The notes below the pieces were generated by a model that had not been told where the DNA came from, did not search any database, and was given only the letters and a program-made list of their open reading frames with translations. Below, in pieces: positions 34,776-43,093 of a DNA stretch of 61,672 nt. The position numbers and the translations under genes are program-made. The DNA comes from Arsukibacterium tuosuense. GTDB taxonomy: Bacteria > Pseudomonadota > Gammaproteobacteria > Steroidobacterales > GCA-2729495. How positions within the stretch are numbered: position 1 is the first letter of the stretch; every line of letters starts with the position of its first letter. The DNA is taken from contig CAMBYH010000010.1 of NCBI GenBank assembly GCA_945872065.1, positions 1-61,672 of the forward strand, given 5' to 3'.

Positions 34776-35924
34776 ATGTACATCAACTTCTGGTATCCCG
34801 TAGTCCTCAGCAAGGATCTGGATGACAAGCCCAGGGTCGTCAGGATCCTGAGCCTGGATTTTGCCGTGTTCCGGGACAGCCAGGGCAGGGCCCAGGTGCT
34901 CGCCAACATCTGCCCCCACCGGGGCGGATCCCTGGCCGGCGGCAAGGTCAAGGGCGACAACCTGCAGTGCCCGTATCACGGCTGGCAGTTCGACGGCACG
35001 GGGCAGTGCCACAAGATTCCCTCGCTGGGTTCCGCCGCCCGCATCCCGGCCCGAACCCGGGTGGATGGCTACCCCGTCGTGGAGAAGTACGGGATCGTGT
35101 TCGCGTTCCTCGGCGATCTGCCCGAGGCCGAGCGGCCGCCGATGCTGGAGGTGCCCGAGTTCGACCGGGAGGGCTGGCGGGCCACCTGGATGAATTTCCA
35201 GATTCCCTACAGCTACGAGCGGTCGGTGGAGAACGGCCTCGATGCCGCCCACAACGAGTTTGTGCATCCCACCCACGGCTTCTCCGGGGAAAGCACCGAG
35301 TACAAGGTGAATGACCTCCGGTGGGTCGGTGACCCGGAGTGGGGTGTCGGTTTCTTTACCAAATTCAAGTCGCCGGCCTCCAAGGATGGCGAGTTCGCTA
35401 AAATGAAGCAGGCGAGCGACTCCCGGGAAGCGGGCACCGGCGTCATCGGGCCAAACGGGGTGTGGACCTATATCAAGTTCGCCGTCGACAAGAGAATGCA
35501 CCAGTACATGTGGGAGGCGCCCATTGATGAGCACACCACCAACATCTTCTTCATGAACATGCGGTCCACCTTCCTCGACGCGGAGATGGACCAGAAGGTC
35601 AACGAGATGAACTGGATGATCGCCGCCCAGGACATCACGGTGCTCTCGGCCCTCCAGCCACCCCTGACGCCCGAGACCAATACAAAAGAATTTATGGTTC
35701 CCGCTGACGAGCCGATCCTGCGCTACCGCAAGAAGCTCAAGGAGTGGGAGCAGCGGGGCTGGCGCATTGACATGGCCGAACTCAATCGCCAGCGGCAGCG
35801 GGTTGCCTGCGCGATTCCCGGGCCGGAACGGCGCAATCACAAGGGCTGGGTCCTGGATTCGGTGCCCCTGGTGGCGCCTTCCCGGCAGTCCGCGGCCGAA
35901 CTCAAGGCCGCGGCGGAGCACTAG
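34776..35924 (+). CDS. Rieske non-haem iron oxygenase, paralog 1
   Basis: A 382-residue oxygenase component. The Rieske [2Fe-2S] ligands are C46/H48 (CPHRGGSLAGGKVKGD) and C65/H68 (QCPYHGWQFDG). The catalytic iron site is in NGLDAAHNEFVHPTHG, with bridging D156 and ligands H159 and H164; a later AAQD probably gives the third ligand. It would use electrons from a reductase, not seen nearby, to hydroxylate or demethylate an organic substrate. The N-terminus and length match the second Rieske protein at 43.1 kb closely, so the two are recent paralogs or a heteromeric pair. Cytoplasmic. Confidence 0.9.
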   Translation: MYINFWYPVVLSKDLDDKPRVVRILSLDFAVFRDSQGRAQVLANICPHRGGSLAGGKVKGDNLQCPYHGWQFDGTGQCHKIPSLGSAARIPARTRVDGYPVVEKYGIVFAFLGDLPEAERPPMLEVPEFDREGWRATWMNFQIPYSYERSVENGLDAAHNEFVHPTHGFSGESTEYKVNDLRWVGDPEWGVGFFTKFKSPASKDGEFAKMKQASDSREAGTGVIGPNGVWTYIKFAVDKRMHQYMWEAPIDEHTTNIFFMNMRSTFLDAEMDQKVNEMNWMIAAQDITVLSALQPPLTPETNTKEFMVPADEPILRYRKKLKEWEQRGWRIDMAELNRQRQRVACAIPGPERRNHKGWVLDSVPLVAPSRQSAAELKAAAEH

Positions 35925-36002
35925 CCTGGCAACCGCATCTGCGCCGCTTGCGGGCCGCGCAGTTCGGTGGAACTATGACGCACCTTTAGGGGAGAACACT
36001 CG

Positions 36003-36653
36003 ATGGCACAGGCGACGGCCGCCAAGAATTACGCTGGCGTATGGGATAACCGGCTCGGCTTCGGCAAGAAAACCGCGCTGCTGGTCATCGACCTGCTCCA
36101 GGGCTACACGCTGCAAGGCGCCCCACTGTTCGCGCCGGGGGTCGTCAAGGCGGTCGCCGAAATGCCGGCCCTCCTGAAGGCGGCGCGGGCGAAGAAAATG
36201 CCCATCATCCACACCCGCGTGTTCTACAACCCGTCGGACTTTGCGGATGGCGGCATCTGGATCAAGAAGGCCCCGGTCCTGAAGAGCCTGGTGCCCGGTA
36301 ACAAGTACGCCCAGTTCTGCAAGGGCGTCGAGCCGAAGAAGGGCGAGCTGGTCATCGTGAAGAACTACGCCAGCTGCTTCTTCGGCACGTCACTGGCCGC
36401 CACGCTGACCGCCATGGGTGTCGACACGGTCATGATCACCGGTTGCACAACATCCGGCTGTATCCGGGCCTCGGCCGTGGACGCGGTGCAGAACGGCTTT
36501 CGCCCGATTGTGGTGCGGGAGTGCGTGGGGGATCGCCACGACGGGCCCCACGAAGCCAATCTCTTCGACATCAACGCCAAGTACGGTGATGTGATCAGCA
36601 AGGCGGAAGCAATGAAGCACATCAAAGGCCTCAAACGGCAGGAGCGCCTGTAG
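36003..36653 (+). CDS. Isochorismatase-like cysteine hydrolase
   Basis: A 216-residue hydrolase with the family triad D30 (LLVIDLLQG), K120 (VIVKNYAS) and nucleophile C153 (TTSGCIRASAVDA). The family hydrolyses amides and carbamoyl groups: nicotinamide, N-carbamoylsarcosine, ureidoacrylate and biuret. The RECVGDRH segment after the nucleophile resembles the N-carbamoylsarcosine amidase branch. AGGGGAG lies about 7 nt before the ATG. It lies between a Rieske oxygenase and a PuuE-like deacetylase. The TAG stop is from a dispersed repeat. Confidence 0.87.
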   Translation: MAQATAAKNYAGVWDNRLGFGKKTALLVIDLLQGYTLQGAPLFAPGVVKAVAEMPALLKAARAKKMPIIHTRVFYNPSDFADGGIWIKKAPVLKSLVPGNKYAQFCKGVEPKKGELVIVKNYASCFFGTSLAATLTAMGVDTVMITGCTTSGCIRASAVDAVQNGFRPIVVRECVGDRHDGPHEANLFDINAKYGDVISKAEAMKHIKGLKRQERL

Positions 36654-36724
36654 GAGCGCCTTTAGGCGCGATAAATTAAATCGCGATAAGTTTAAGTATT
36701 GAATCGCGGCTGAAGCCGCTCCAA
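36649..36724. repeat. Inverted pair of dispersed arms with a 30-nt AT-rich spacer
   Basis: A forward arm at 36649-36672 (tgtaggagcgcctttaggcg) and a reverse arm of a different subtype at 36702-36724 (gaatcgcggctgaagccgct). The spacer is unusually AT-rich for this region (aaattaaatcgcgataagtt). The forward arm gives the stop codon of the cysteine hydrolase. Confidence 0.65.
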
Positions 36725-36756
36725 CAGCAAGAAACATACAACAGGGAAACGAAACC

Positions 36757-37668
36757 ATGGCAACGAAACCCGAAAAAGTCGACCGCAGCAAGCTCACCCA
36801 GAGCCCGCACTATGACTACGTGCCGATCATCGACCGGCCCAAGTTCAAGCTCCCGAAGGGTGCGCGGGTGGCGGTGCTGCCGTATATCAACATCGAGCAC
36901 TTCCCTCATAACGTGCCCGGTACCGCCATTATTCCCGGCACCCAGCAGTTCAATCCGGATCCGCTGAACTATGGCTGGCGGGACTACGGCAACCGGGTTG
37001 GCCTCTGGAGGATGATCGAGCTGATGGACCAGCTCGGCATGCGTGGCACGGTGTGCCTGAATTCCGAGATCATTCGCGAGTATCCGCGCATCGTCGAGGA
37101 AACCAACAAGCGCAAGTGGGCCTTCATCGGTCACGGCATCAACAACGCTCCGGCGAATTTCCTGTCCGGTATCGACGAGAAGAAGGAACGGGAGATCATC
37201 GGCAGCGTACTGCAGGCCATGGAGAAGGCGATCGGTCGCAAGACCAAGGGCTGGCTCTCGCCGTTCCTGACGCACACCAACAACACGCCGAATATCCTGG
37301 CTGAATTTGGCGTTGAGTACCTGTGCGATTACACGGCGGACGATCACCCGTTCCCCTTCAACGTCAAGAAGGGCAGCCTGATCTCGGTGCCCTACACCGT
37401 AGAGCTGAACGACATTCCGGCGTTTGCCAACGCCGGCGTCAGTTCCGAGGCCTTTGGCGACATGATCGTTGACCAGTTCGATGTGCTCTACGACGAGGGT
37501 GCCGACAACGCCCGCTGCATGCCGATCTGCCTGCATACGTTCTGGGTCGGCCAGCCCAACAAGTTCAAGCACCTCAAGCGCGCCTTCGCGCATATCGCCA
37601 GCCATAAAGACGTGTGGATGGCGACGGGCGATGAGGTGAACGACTGGTACCGGAAGAGCTACAAATAA
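36757..37668 (+). CDS. Polysaccharide deacetylase-fold protein, PuuE-like
   Basis: A 303-residue NodB-fold protein without signal peptide, so cytoplasmic. Conserved segments: VAVLPYINIEHFPH, PDPLNYGWRDYGNRVGLWRM, RGTVCLNSEIIREYPRIVEE, WAFIGHGINNAPANFLSGID and GWLSPFLTHTNNTPNILAEF. This is the PuuE branch of the family, in which members act as allantoinases or amidases on small N-rich molecules and not on polysaccharide. The DYGNRVG segment is typical of that branch. AGGGA lies about 10 nt upstream. It precedes an 88-residue protein and a bicupin in one transcript. Confidence 0.85.
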   Translation: MATKPEKVDRSKLTQSPHYDYVPIIDRPKFKLPKGARVAVLPYINIEHFPHNVPGTAIIPGTQQFNPDPLNYGWRDYGNRVGLWRMIELMDQLGMRGTVCLNSEIIREYPRIVEETNKRKWAFIGHGINNAPANFLSGIDEKKEREIIGSVLQAMEKAIGRKTKGWLSPFLTHTNNTPNILAEFGVEYLCDYTADDHPFPFNVKKGSLISVPYTVELNDIPAFANAGVSSEAFGDMIVDQFDVLYDEGADNARCMPICLHTFWVGQPNKFKHLKRAFAHIASHKDVWMATGDEVNDWYRKSYK

Positions 37669-37686
37669 GGATTGGGAAGCGCAGAT

Positions 37687-37953
37687 ATGACCAAGCGAGT
37701 ACAGGACGCGAAGCCAGCCCGGTCGAAGGACACGGACGCCTGGTTCAAGGAGAACGTGGCGGAGCAGAAGAAGCGCTACGCGGCGATTGTGCAGGAGCAG
37801 GATGGCCTGGCAGCCCAGCGCGAGAAGTGGGTTGAGGCTTTCCTGCAGATCATCCAGACCAAGGGTTTCAACGTAAACGGCGATACCCGGCGGGTGATCA
37901 AGCCCAGCGAGATTGCCAAGAAGCCCAAGGGTAAGCATCAGGTCGTCTTCTAA
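37687..37953 (+). CDS. Small conserved-looking protein (88 residues)
   Basis: A Lys/Glu-rich, probably helical protein (DAWFKENVAEQKKRYAAIVQ, ending in KKPKGKHQVVF). No Cys and no membrane segment. It begins 18 nt after the deacetylase gene and ends 44 nt before the bicupin gene, all on one strand, so it is likely part of the same functional unit. I do not recognise the family. Confidence 0.65.
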   Translation: MTKRVQDAKPARSKDTDAWFKENVAEQKKRYAAIVQEQDGLAAQREKWVEAFLQIIQTKGFNVNGDTRRVIKPSEIAKKPKGKHQVVF

Positions 37954-37997
37954 CAGAGGCGCGCAAGTCGTCGTAAGGATTTTAAGGAGTAGTTTTC

Positions 37998-38951
37998 GTG
38001 GCACGACCGCATATTGAGCCGTACGTTGAACTTGACCACCCGTTCAAGAAGTTTGGCGTCTCCGGCTTCAAGGGCAGCAACTACAAGGTGCTGTCACTGG
38101 ACACCGATACCGGTGCCTGCACCCTCAAGGTGCGCTTTGACGGTGGCTTCAAGCGCAAGCCGGGCCTGAGCTACTCCGACATGGAGATCTTCGTCCTGAA
38201 CGGGAAGATCAAGGTCGGCAAGCAGACCTGGAGCGAAGGGCACTATGCCTTTATTCCCGCCGGCATGGCCGTGGGGGCCATCGAGGTGTCCCAGGGCGCA
38301 GAGGCGCTGCTGATGTTCAACGACAGTGAGCCGAGCTTTGTGGAGTCCGACAAGAACCACCAGCTGGCCCTCACCGACGCGTTTTCGTCAGTCAACAGCT
38401 ATGAGGACAAGCCCTGGGGTGGCGGCAGCATCGTCTCGCCGTCCGTGGCCACGGGCTGCCTGATCAAGCTGCTGCACTTCGATCCGCTCACGGAGGCGCT
38501 GAGCTTCCTGTACTGCATGACGCCGCGGTTCGCCCAGGACAACATTTCTTACCACGACAGCGCCGAGGAGTCGTACCACATCTGGGGCACGTCCTGGATG
38601 ATGCAGTTCGGCGAGCTGCCGACCGGCGGCTACTTCTGGCGGCCGCCCTACATCAACCACGGCTCTTTCCGCTGCAAGTACGGCACCATTGCCTTTGGCC
38701 GTACCGACTCGGTGCTGTTCAACTACTTCCACTTCAATCCCTGGACCAATCCGGACGAGAACAAGCTGCGCGCAGCCTCCACGCTGTATCGCAAGCGTCC
38801 GCAGCTTTACCAGTGGGCGGCCTCCGACGGCCACAACCACCCCCACGGGCCGCCGGACTTCGAGAATGCGGATTACCACAGTGACCCGCAGGTGCGGATG
38901 CTGCACGGTGAACCGGTGGGCGGCAGCGTCGGCAAAAAACGCCGCAAGTAG
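37998..38951 (+). CDS. Bicupin protein (DUF4437/ureidoglycine aminohydrolase-like)
   Basis: A 317-residue two-cupin protein, GTG start with AAGGAG 10 nt upstream. The first cupin covers about residues 50-115 (MEIFVLNGKIKVGKQTWSEG, HYAFIPAGM) and the second about 165-260 (ISYHDSAEESYHIWGTSWMM, FWRPPYINHGSF). In the second module His/Glu of YHDSAEESYH and NHG are likely metal ligands. Bicupins of this shape include DUF4437 enzymes and (S)-ureidoglycine aminohydrolase. It follows the PuuE-like gene, which fits a ureide-type reaction series. Stop from a repeat; a strong terminator follows. Confidence 0.8.
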   Translation: MARPHIEPYVELDHPFKKFGVSGFKGSNYKVLSLDTDTGACTLKVRFDGGFKRKPGLSYSDMEIFVLNGKIKVGKQTWSEGHYAFIPAGMAVGAIEVSQGAEALLMFNDSEPSFVESDKNHQLALTDAFSSVNSYEDKPWGGGSIVSPSVATGCLIKLLHFDPLTEALSFLYCMTPRFAQDNISYHDSAEESYHIWGTSWMMQFGELPTGGYFWRPPYINHGSFRCKYGTIAFGRTDSVLFNYFHFNPWTNPDENKLRAASTLYRKRPQLYQWAASDGHNHPHGPPDFENADYHSDPQVRMLHGEPVGGSVGKKRRK

Positions 38952-38970
38952 GAGCGCCTTGAGGCGCGAG
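38948..38970 (+). repeat. Dispersed gtaggagcg-type repeat arm
   Basis: gtaggagcgccttgaggcgc followed by gag; supplies the TAG stop of the bicupin gene and lies immediately before the terminator hairpin. Confidence 0.6.
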
Positions 38971-38974
38971 AGAG

Positions 38975-39006
38975 AACGGCGGGCAGCAATGCCCGCCGTT
39001 TTTTTT
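38975..39006 (+). terminator. Rho-independent terminator
   Basis: Stem aacggcgggca with tgcccgccgtt (11 bp) around a gcaa loop, ending in a run of eight T (38999-39006). It ends the Rieske-hydrolase-deacetylase-bicupin transcript. The T tract overlaps the stop codon of the convergent nhaA gene. Confidence 0.9.
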
Positions 39007-40183
39007 AGGCCCGGACCACCTGGTCGTCATTGCGCAGGAGCAGGGCTCCCAGCGTGAGTCCAACGACCGCCGACACCAGCGACCCGCCGAGCACGCCGAG
39101 CTTCATGGAGTCGAGCAGCACTCCCTCTTCAAAGGCCAGGCTGCCGATGAAGATCGACATCGTAAAACCGATGCCGGCGAGAGCGCCGATGACCGCGATG
39201 CCCCCCCAGCCGACGCCGGCAGGCAGCGTGATGAGGCCGAGGCGCTCTGCCAACCAGCTGGCCGCCAGAATGCCGAGGGGCTTGCCCAGTACAAGGCCCA
39301 GGACCACCCCCGTGAAGATATCCAGCGCCAGCTTGTCCCCCAGCGGATTGCCTGCGATGTTCACCCCCGCGTTGGCCAGGGCAAACACCGGCATGACCAG
39401 GAACGTGCTCCAGCCGTGCAGGCGTTCCTGCAGCCAGACCACTGGCGGACGCAAGTCGTCGCCAGGGCGCGGCGCGGAATTGGCGACTGCCGGTGTGAGT
39501 AATCCGACGACCACACCGCCCACCGACGGGTGGATCCCTGCCTGCAGAAGGCCAAACCAGATCACCGCGCCGGGGACCACGTAGACCAGCGGTCGCCAGA
39601 TCCCCAGTCGTTGCAGCGCGAAGACGGCGAGGATGCCGGCCGCGCTGATGCCAATGCCCGTCAGGGTGACGCCGTCGGAGTAGACAAAGGCGATGATCAG
39701 GATGGCGGCAATATCGTCAATGATCGCGACAGACAGCAGCAGGATGCGCAGCGCCGGTGGCACACGCTTGCCGAGCAGGGCGAGCACGCCAACGGCGAAG
39801 GCGATGTCTGTCGCCGTCGGTACGGCCCAGCCGGGGCGGGCGACGGGATCCGAATTCCAGGCCAGGTAGAGCAAGGCGGGCAGAAGGACGCCACCCAGCG
39901 CGGCGATCAGCGGCAGGGCTGCCTGCCGCCGGTCGGCCAGAGTCCCGTCGTGCAGTTCCCGGCGGATCTCGAGGCCCACGACAAAAAAGAACAGCGTCAT
40001 CAGGCCGTCGTTGATCAGGAAGTGGAGGTCCGGGCGCAGGCCGATAGCCGGCAGGGTCACGCCGGCGTGCCACAGCGCCTGATAGCTGTCCGCCCAGGGC
40101 GAGTTTGCCCAGAGCAGGGCAACGCCAGCCGCCGCCAGCAGCACGATGCCGCCAGCCGCGTCGGAGTGCAGGAGAGCCTTCAG
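39005..40183 (-). CDS. nhaA: Na+/H+ antiporter NhaA
   Basis: A twelve-helix antiporter. Key features: the paired aspartates in LLSVAIIDDIAAILIIAF (D163/D164 of E. coli), the helix 8 IHPSVGGVVVGLL and GLVLGKPLGILA. It exchanges cytoplasmic Na+ for H+. The first usual start codon in frame is a GTG at 40144, but the codons above it read KALLHSDAAGGIVLLAAAG, the conserved NhaA N-terminus. I therefore start at a CTG preceded by GAGGA 6-7 nt upstream, giving 392 residues against 388 in E. coli. This CTG lies in a degenerate repeat arm. It is 10 bp after the amidohydrolase stop. Confidence 0.9.
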   Translation of the reverse strand: MKALLHSDAAGGIVLLAAAGVALLWANSPWADSYQALWHAGVTLPAIGLRPDLHFLINDGLMTLFFFVVGLEIRRELHDGTLADRRQAALPLIAALGGVLLPALLYLAWNSDPVARPGWAVPTATDIAFAVGVLALLGKRVPPALRILLLSVAIIDDIAAILIIAFVYSDGVTLTGIGISAAGILAVFALQRLGIWRPLVYVVPGAVIWFGLLQAGIHPSVGGVVVGLLTPAVANSAPRPGDDLRPPVVWLQERLHGWSTFLVMPVFALANAGVNIAGNPLGDKLALDIFTGVVLGLVLGKPLGILAASWLAERLGLITLPAGVGWGGIAVIGALAGIGFTMSIFIGSLAFEEGVLLDSMKLGVLGGSLVSAVVGLTLGALLLRNDDQVVRA

Positions 40184-40190
40184 GCGCGAT
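40169..40190 (-). repeat. Degenerate dispersed repeat arm at the nhaA start
   Basis: caggagagccttcaggcgcg on the plus strand, resembling the caggagcgcc-ttcaggcgcga type arm with one lost pair. It overlaps the predicted first codons of nhaA. Confidence 0.4.
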
Positions 40191-40193
40191 TCC

Positions 40194-41696
40194 TCAGCCG
40201 CCAGCCTTTAGAAGGGCAAAGAATTCCCGCCGCGTCTGCGGCCCGTAGGTGAGGTAAGTCGGGTCCGGCTGTTCGGCATTGATGCCCTTGGCTTTCTGCA
40301 GGGTGTCCGCCAGGAAGCTCTGGCGGATATCAGTGACGTCAAGGCCGTAGGGCTTCAGGGCATTAAGCCCGAATACCTTGGCGCGGAGTTCTGGCGTCAT
40401 CGCGGGGTAGCCAAACTTTTCCTGGTACTCCCGGCTGATCTGGAAGGTCCGGAAGGCCTGAATCTGGTCCTGGGGTGAGCCGTACCAGATCGAGTCGGTG
40501 CCCCAGACGACGTTGTTCTCACCCACGTACTTGAAGAGCTTGCCCATGGCATGAGCCGCCTCATTGGGGTCTTTCATCAGGTAACGCCAGGTGGTGCCCA
40601 GTTCGGCATAGACGTTGCTGTTGGGCTTCACACCGTTGTCCTGCAGCGACTGGATCAGGGAGTCGATGCCGATCTCATGCTTGCCGGGCACGAACTCCTC
40701 GCCACGAAACTTCAGATCGTAGCCGGAGTGGTAGATGATGAAATTGATGTCCGGGTTCTGGCGCGCGGCCTTGCCCACGTCGCCGCAGCCGCCGAACTTC
40801 CGGTTCTTGCCGGTCATGAAGGGCGTTGGCAGGGGCACACCCTTGTGGATACAGATGGTCTTCACGCCGGTCTTGCGCGCCATCTCGATCAGGCGGGCAC
40901 CGTGCTCCTCGTCATCCAGCCACCAGCCCGTTTCGCCGGCCGGGTCGGCCTGGGTGTAGGTCTTCCAGGCCGAGACCTTCCACTTCTCGGCAAGTTCCGG
41001 CATGCGCTCGATGTCGCCTGCGACGTTGGGCACCACACGCCCGTGCACCAGCAGGCGATGACCATCGTTCATGGCCGCGACCATCTCCCGGGTGGCTTCC
41101 GCCTCGTCCTGGGTCAGGGGCATGTCTTCGTAGGTCGTGGGCGTGAAGGTCAGCACCGCCATGTCGGTGTCACTGTCCAGGAACATCTCCTTGACGAAGG
41201 CCTGGCTGGTGAAGCACTTCATATGGCCATACTCGGACTTGGGATCCAGGTAGGCGCACTTGGACTGGGGCATGAACTTGAGGCCCGTGGCCGTCAGCAT
41301 GTTCGGCGCTTTCCAGCGCTCCAGCGCATTCACGTGGTGGCCCTGGATGTCGAAGATGAACTCCCGCTTGGCGAGGGTGGCGTCGGCAGCGCCCCCGTCC
41401 AGCGCAGCGAGCTGCGGGATGTCGTAAAAGCTGCCCGTCTTGCCCAGCGCCGCGTGCACCTCGTTGAAGGCCAGCAGGGTGGTGGCGGCGCCGGCAGAAC
41501 TCGTGAGGAAGTTGCGTCGGCTGAGGCCCAGGCGCCGGGCATTGATCCCCACCTGCTCGACCGCGCGCTCGTTGGCGAGAACGCTGTGGCGTTCCAGGGG
41601 CCGCGGTACAAACTCCCCGTTGCTGGTTGTGTCCAGCTTGATGGGCAGGCGCGTGCCCTCGGGATCGAAGCGCGACGTATCCTGTTTCCGGGCCAT
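40194..41696 (-). CDS. Tat-exported amidohydrolase (amidohydrolase-2 family)
   Basis: A 500-residue TIM-barrel hydrolase. A twin-arginine motif GLSRRNFLTSSAGAATTLLA starts near residue 57, after an unusually long N-terminal region. Metal-site segments are FDIQGHHVNALE (early His pair), ICIHKGVPLP, IIYHSGYD and WGTDSIWYGSP (final Asp). Family members decarboxylate or hydrolyse aromatic acids and lactones in a metal-dependent way. Export is predicted to be folded and metal-loaded. GGGAGAG lies about 6 nt before the ATG. Its role with the neighbouring Rieske enzymes is inferred from location. Confidence 0.87.
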   Translation of the reverse strand: MARKQDTSRFDPEGTRLPIKLDTTSNGEFVPRPLERHSVLANERAVEQVGINARRLGLSRRNFLTSSAGAATTLLAFNEVHAALGKTGSFYDIPQLAALDGGAADATLAKREFIFDIQGHHVNALERWKAPNMLTATGLKFMPQSKCAYLDPKSEYGHMKCFTSQAFVKEMFLDSDTDMAVLTFTPTTYEDMPLTQDEAEATREMVAAMNDGHRLLVHGRVVPNVAGDIERMPELAEKWKVSAWKTYTQADPAGETGWWLDDEEHGARLIEMARKTGVKTICIHKGVPLPTPFMTGKNRKFGGCGDVGKAARQNPDINFIIYHSGYDLKFRGEEFVPGKHEIGIDSLIQSLQDNGVKPNSNVYAELGTTWRYLMKDPNEAAHAMGKLFKYVGENNVVWGTDSIWYGSPQDQIQAFRTFQISREYQEKFGYPAMTPELRAKVFGLNALKPYGLDVTDIRQSFLADTLQKAKGINAEQPDPTYLTYGPQTRREFFALLKAGG

Positions 41697-41803
41697 GGCA
41701 GCTCTCCCTGAAGAGTTTTTACGCGGAGGCCAAACCTTAGCCTATCCACGTTTAGGTCGCACGGTGCGGCGCCAGCGCTGCCACGCCGTGGCCATCGGTT
41801 AGG

Positions 41804-43003
41804 ATGACGCTCATGCCCATCCTGCTGCTGACGATCCTCCTGTCCGGGATGGGCTTTGGCCTCATCCTGCCCGGCTTTCCCTTTGTCGCCGAGAAACTGG
41901 GGGTGCCCCACTGGGCAGGGCCGATGATGCTGGGCCTGTATGCCATCGGGCAGTTCATTGCGACGCCCTTCTGGGGCCGGTACAGCGACCGCTTTGGCCG
42001 GCGGCCCATGCTCCTCGGCAGCATTGCCGGCGGCGTGGTGGGCCACCTGATCTGTGCTTTCGCACCCGACCCCTACATCCTGGCCGCCGGCCGGTTGTTG
42101 ACGGGACTCATGGGGGGCAATGTCGCGGTGGCCATGGCCTATGCGGCGGACATCTCGCCGCCGGACCAGCGGGCCAAGACCCTGGGCCGGGTGGGGGCGG
42201 CGCTGTCTCTTGGTTTCATTGTCGGGCCGATGGTCGGGGGGCTGCTGGGCGGCGCTGACGCGGCCTCTGCGACACTACTCTGGCCCGGCCTGGCGGCGGC
42301 CTCCGTCTGCTTCATGGCCCTCTGCGGTGCCTTCTTCTTTCTCCGCGAGAGCCTGCCCCCCGAGAAGCGCGCCGGCGCCAATAAGCTAAGCGACCCGGCC
42401 GCCCAGCCGGTTGGCTTTCGCCAGGTCCTCAAGCGGCCGGTGCTGGGCTCGCTGCTGGCGGTCGGCTTCCTGGCCTACCTGGCCATGGCGGCCTTCGAGA
42501 CCAACTTCCCCTTCTGGGCAGGCGACCGCTTTGGCTGGGGTCCCCGGGAGATTGGCCTGTCCTTTACCTATCTGGCCGTGCTGGTGGTGACCACCCAGGG
42601 GCTGCTCGTCGGGCCGCTGGTGAAACGCTTCGGCGAGAAGCGGCTGCTGATTGGCGGACTGGCGTCTTATGTCATCGGGCTGCTGGTGATGACCCAGTCG
42701 CTCTTCTGGGGGCTCATGCTCTTCGGCATCACCTTCACGACCACCGGCAGTGCGCTTTATATGGCCACCGTGAACAGCCTGGTGTCGAAGCAGGCCGGCG
42801 AGTCCGAGCAGGGCCTGGTGCTGGGCACCTTCAACACGGCGAGCTGGTTCGGTCGGGCCCTGGGGCCGGGGATAATCGCCCTGCTCGGCGTCGCGGGCCT
42901 GGGCCGGGATGCACCGCTGTTTGCCGCCGCCCTTATCTTGCTGCCCTGCATTGCCATAGTCCGGGGTCTGCGGTCCCGGGCGGCAGGGGTTGCAGAGCGC
43001 TGA
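41804..43003 (+). CDS. MFS efflux-type transporter
   Basis: A 399-residue twelve-helix MFS protein. The loop 2-3 motif GRYSDRFGRRPMLLG and helix 5 motif LGFIVGPMVGGLLGG place it with TetA/Bcr-like H+ antiporters (DHA1). Either ATG 1 or the ATG 9 nt downstream could start it; TAGGA is better spaced for the second. It is divergent from the amidohydrolase gene and precedes the second Rieske gene by 90 bp. It could export a product or toxic intermediate of the local pathway. Confidence 0.87.
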   Translation: MTLMPILLLTILLSGMGFGLILPGFPFVAEKLGVPHWAGPMMLGLYAIGQFIATPFWGRYSDRFGRRPMLLGSIAGGVVGHLICAFAPDPYILAAGRLLTGLMGGNVAVAMAYAADISPPDQRAKTLGRVGAALSLGFIVGPMVGGLLGGADAASATLLWPGLAAASVCFMALCGAFFFLRESLPPEKRAGANKLSDPAAQPVGFRQVLKRPVLGSLLAVGFLAYLAMAAFETNFPFWAGDRFGWGPREIGLSFTYLAVLVVTTQGLLVGPLVKRFGEKRLLIGGLASYVIGLLVMTQSLFWGLMLFGITFTTTGSALYMATVNSLVSKQAGESEQGLVLGTFNTASWFGRALGPGIIALLGVAGLGRDAPLFAAALILLPCIAIVRGLRSRAAGVAER

Positions 43004-43093
43004 GCTGGCCCCCGGGCGCCGTCCGTGCTGCTTGGCGACGGGTCGCCGCCGGCCTATAGTTCACGCAGTTAAAAACACTGGTAAGCCACGCGC

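Noticed and set aside
34743-35921. Long minus-strand open frame opposite the first Rieske gene
   Set aside because: No recognisable motif and exact shadowing of a gene with certain Rieske and iron-site motifs. A similar shadow occurs opposite the second Rieske gene (43061-44440).
36676-38004. Minus-strand open frame opposite the deacetylase and 88-residue genes
   Set aside because: Spans two well-supported plus-strand genes and their Shine-Dalgarno regions, contains no known domain and starts within the bicupin leader.
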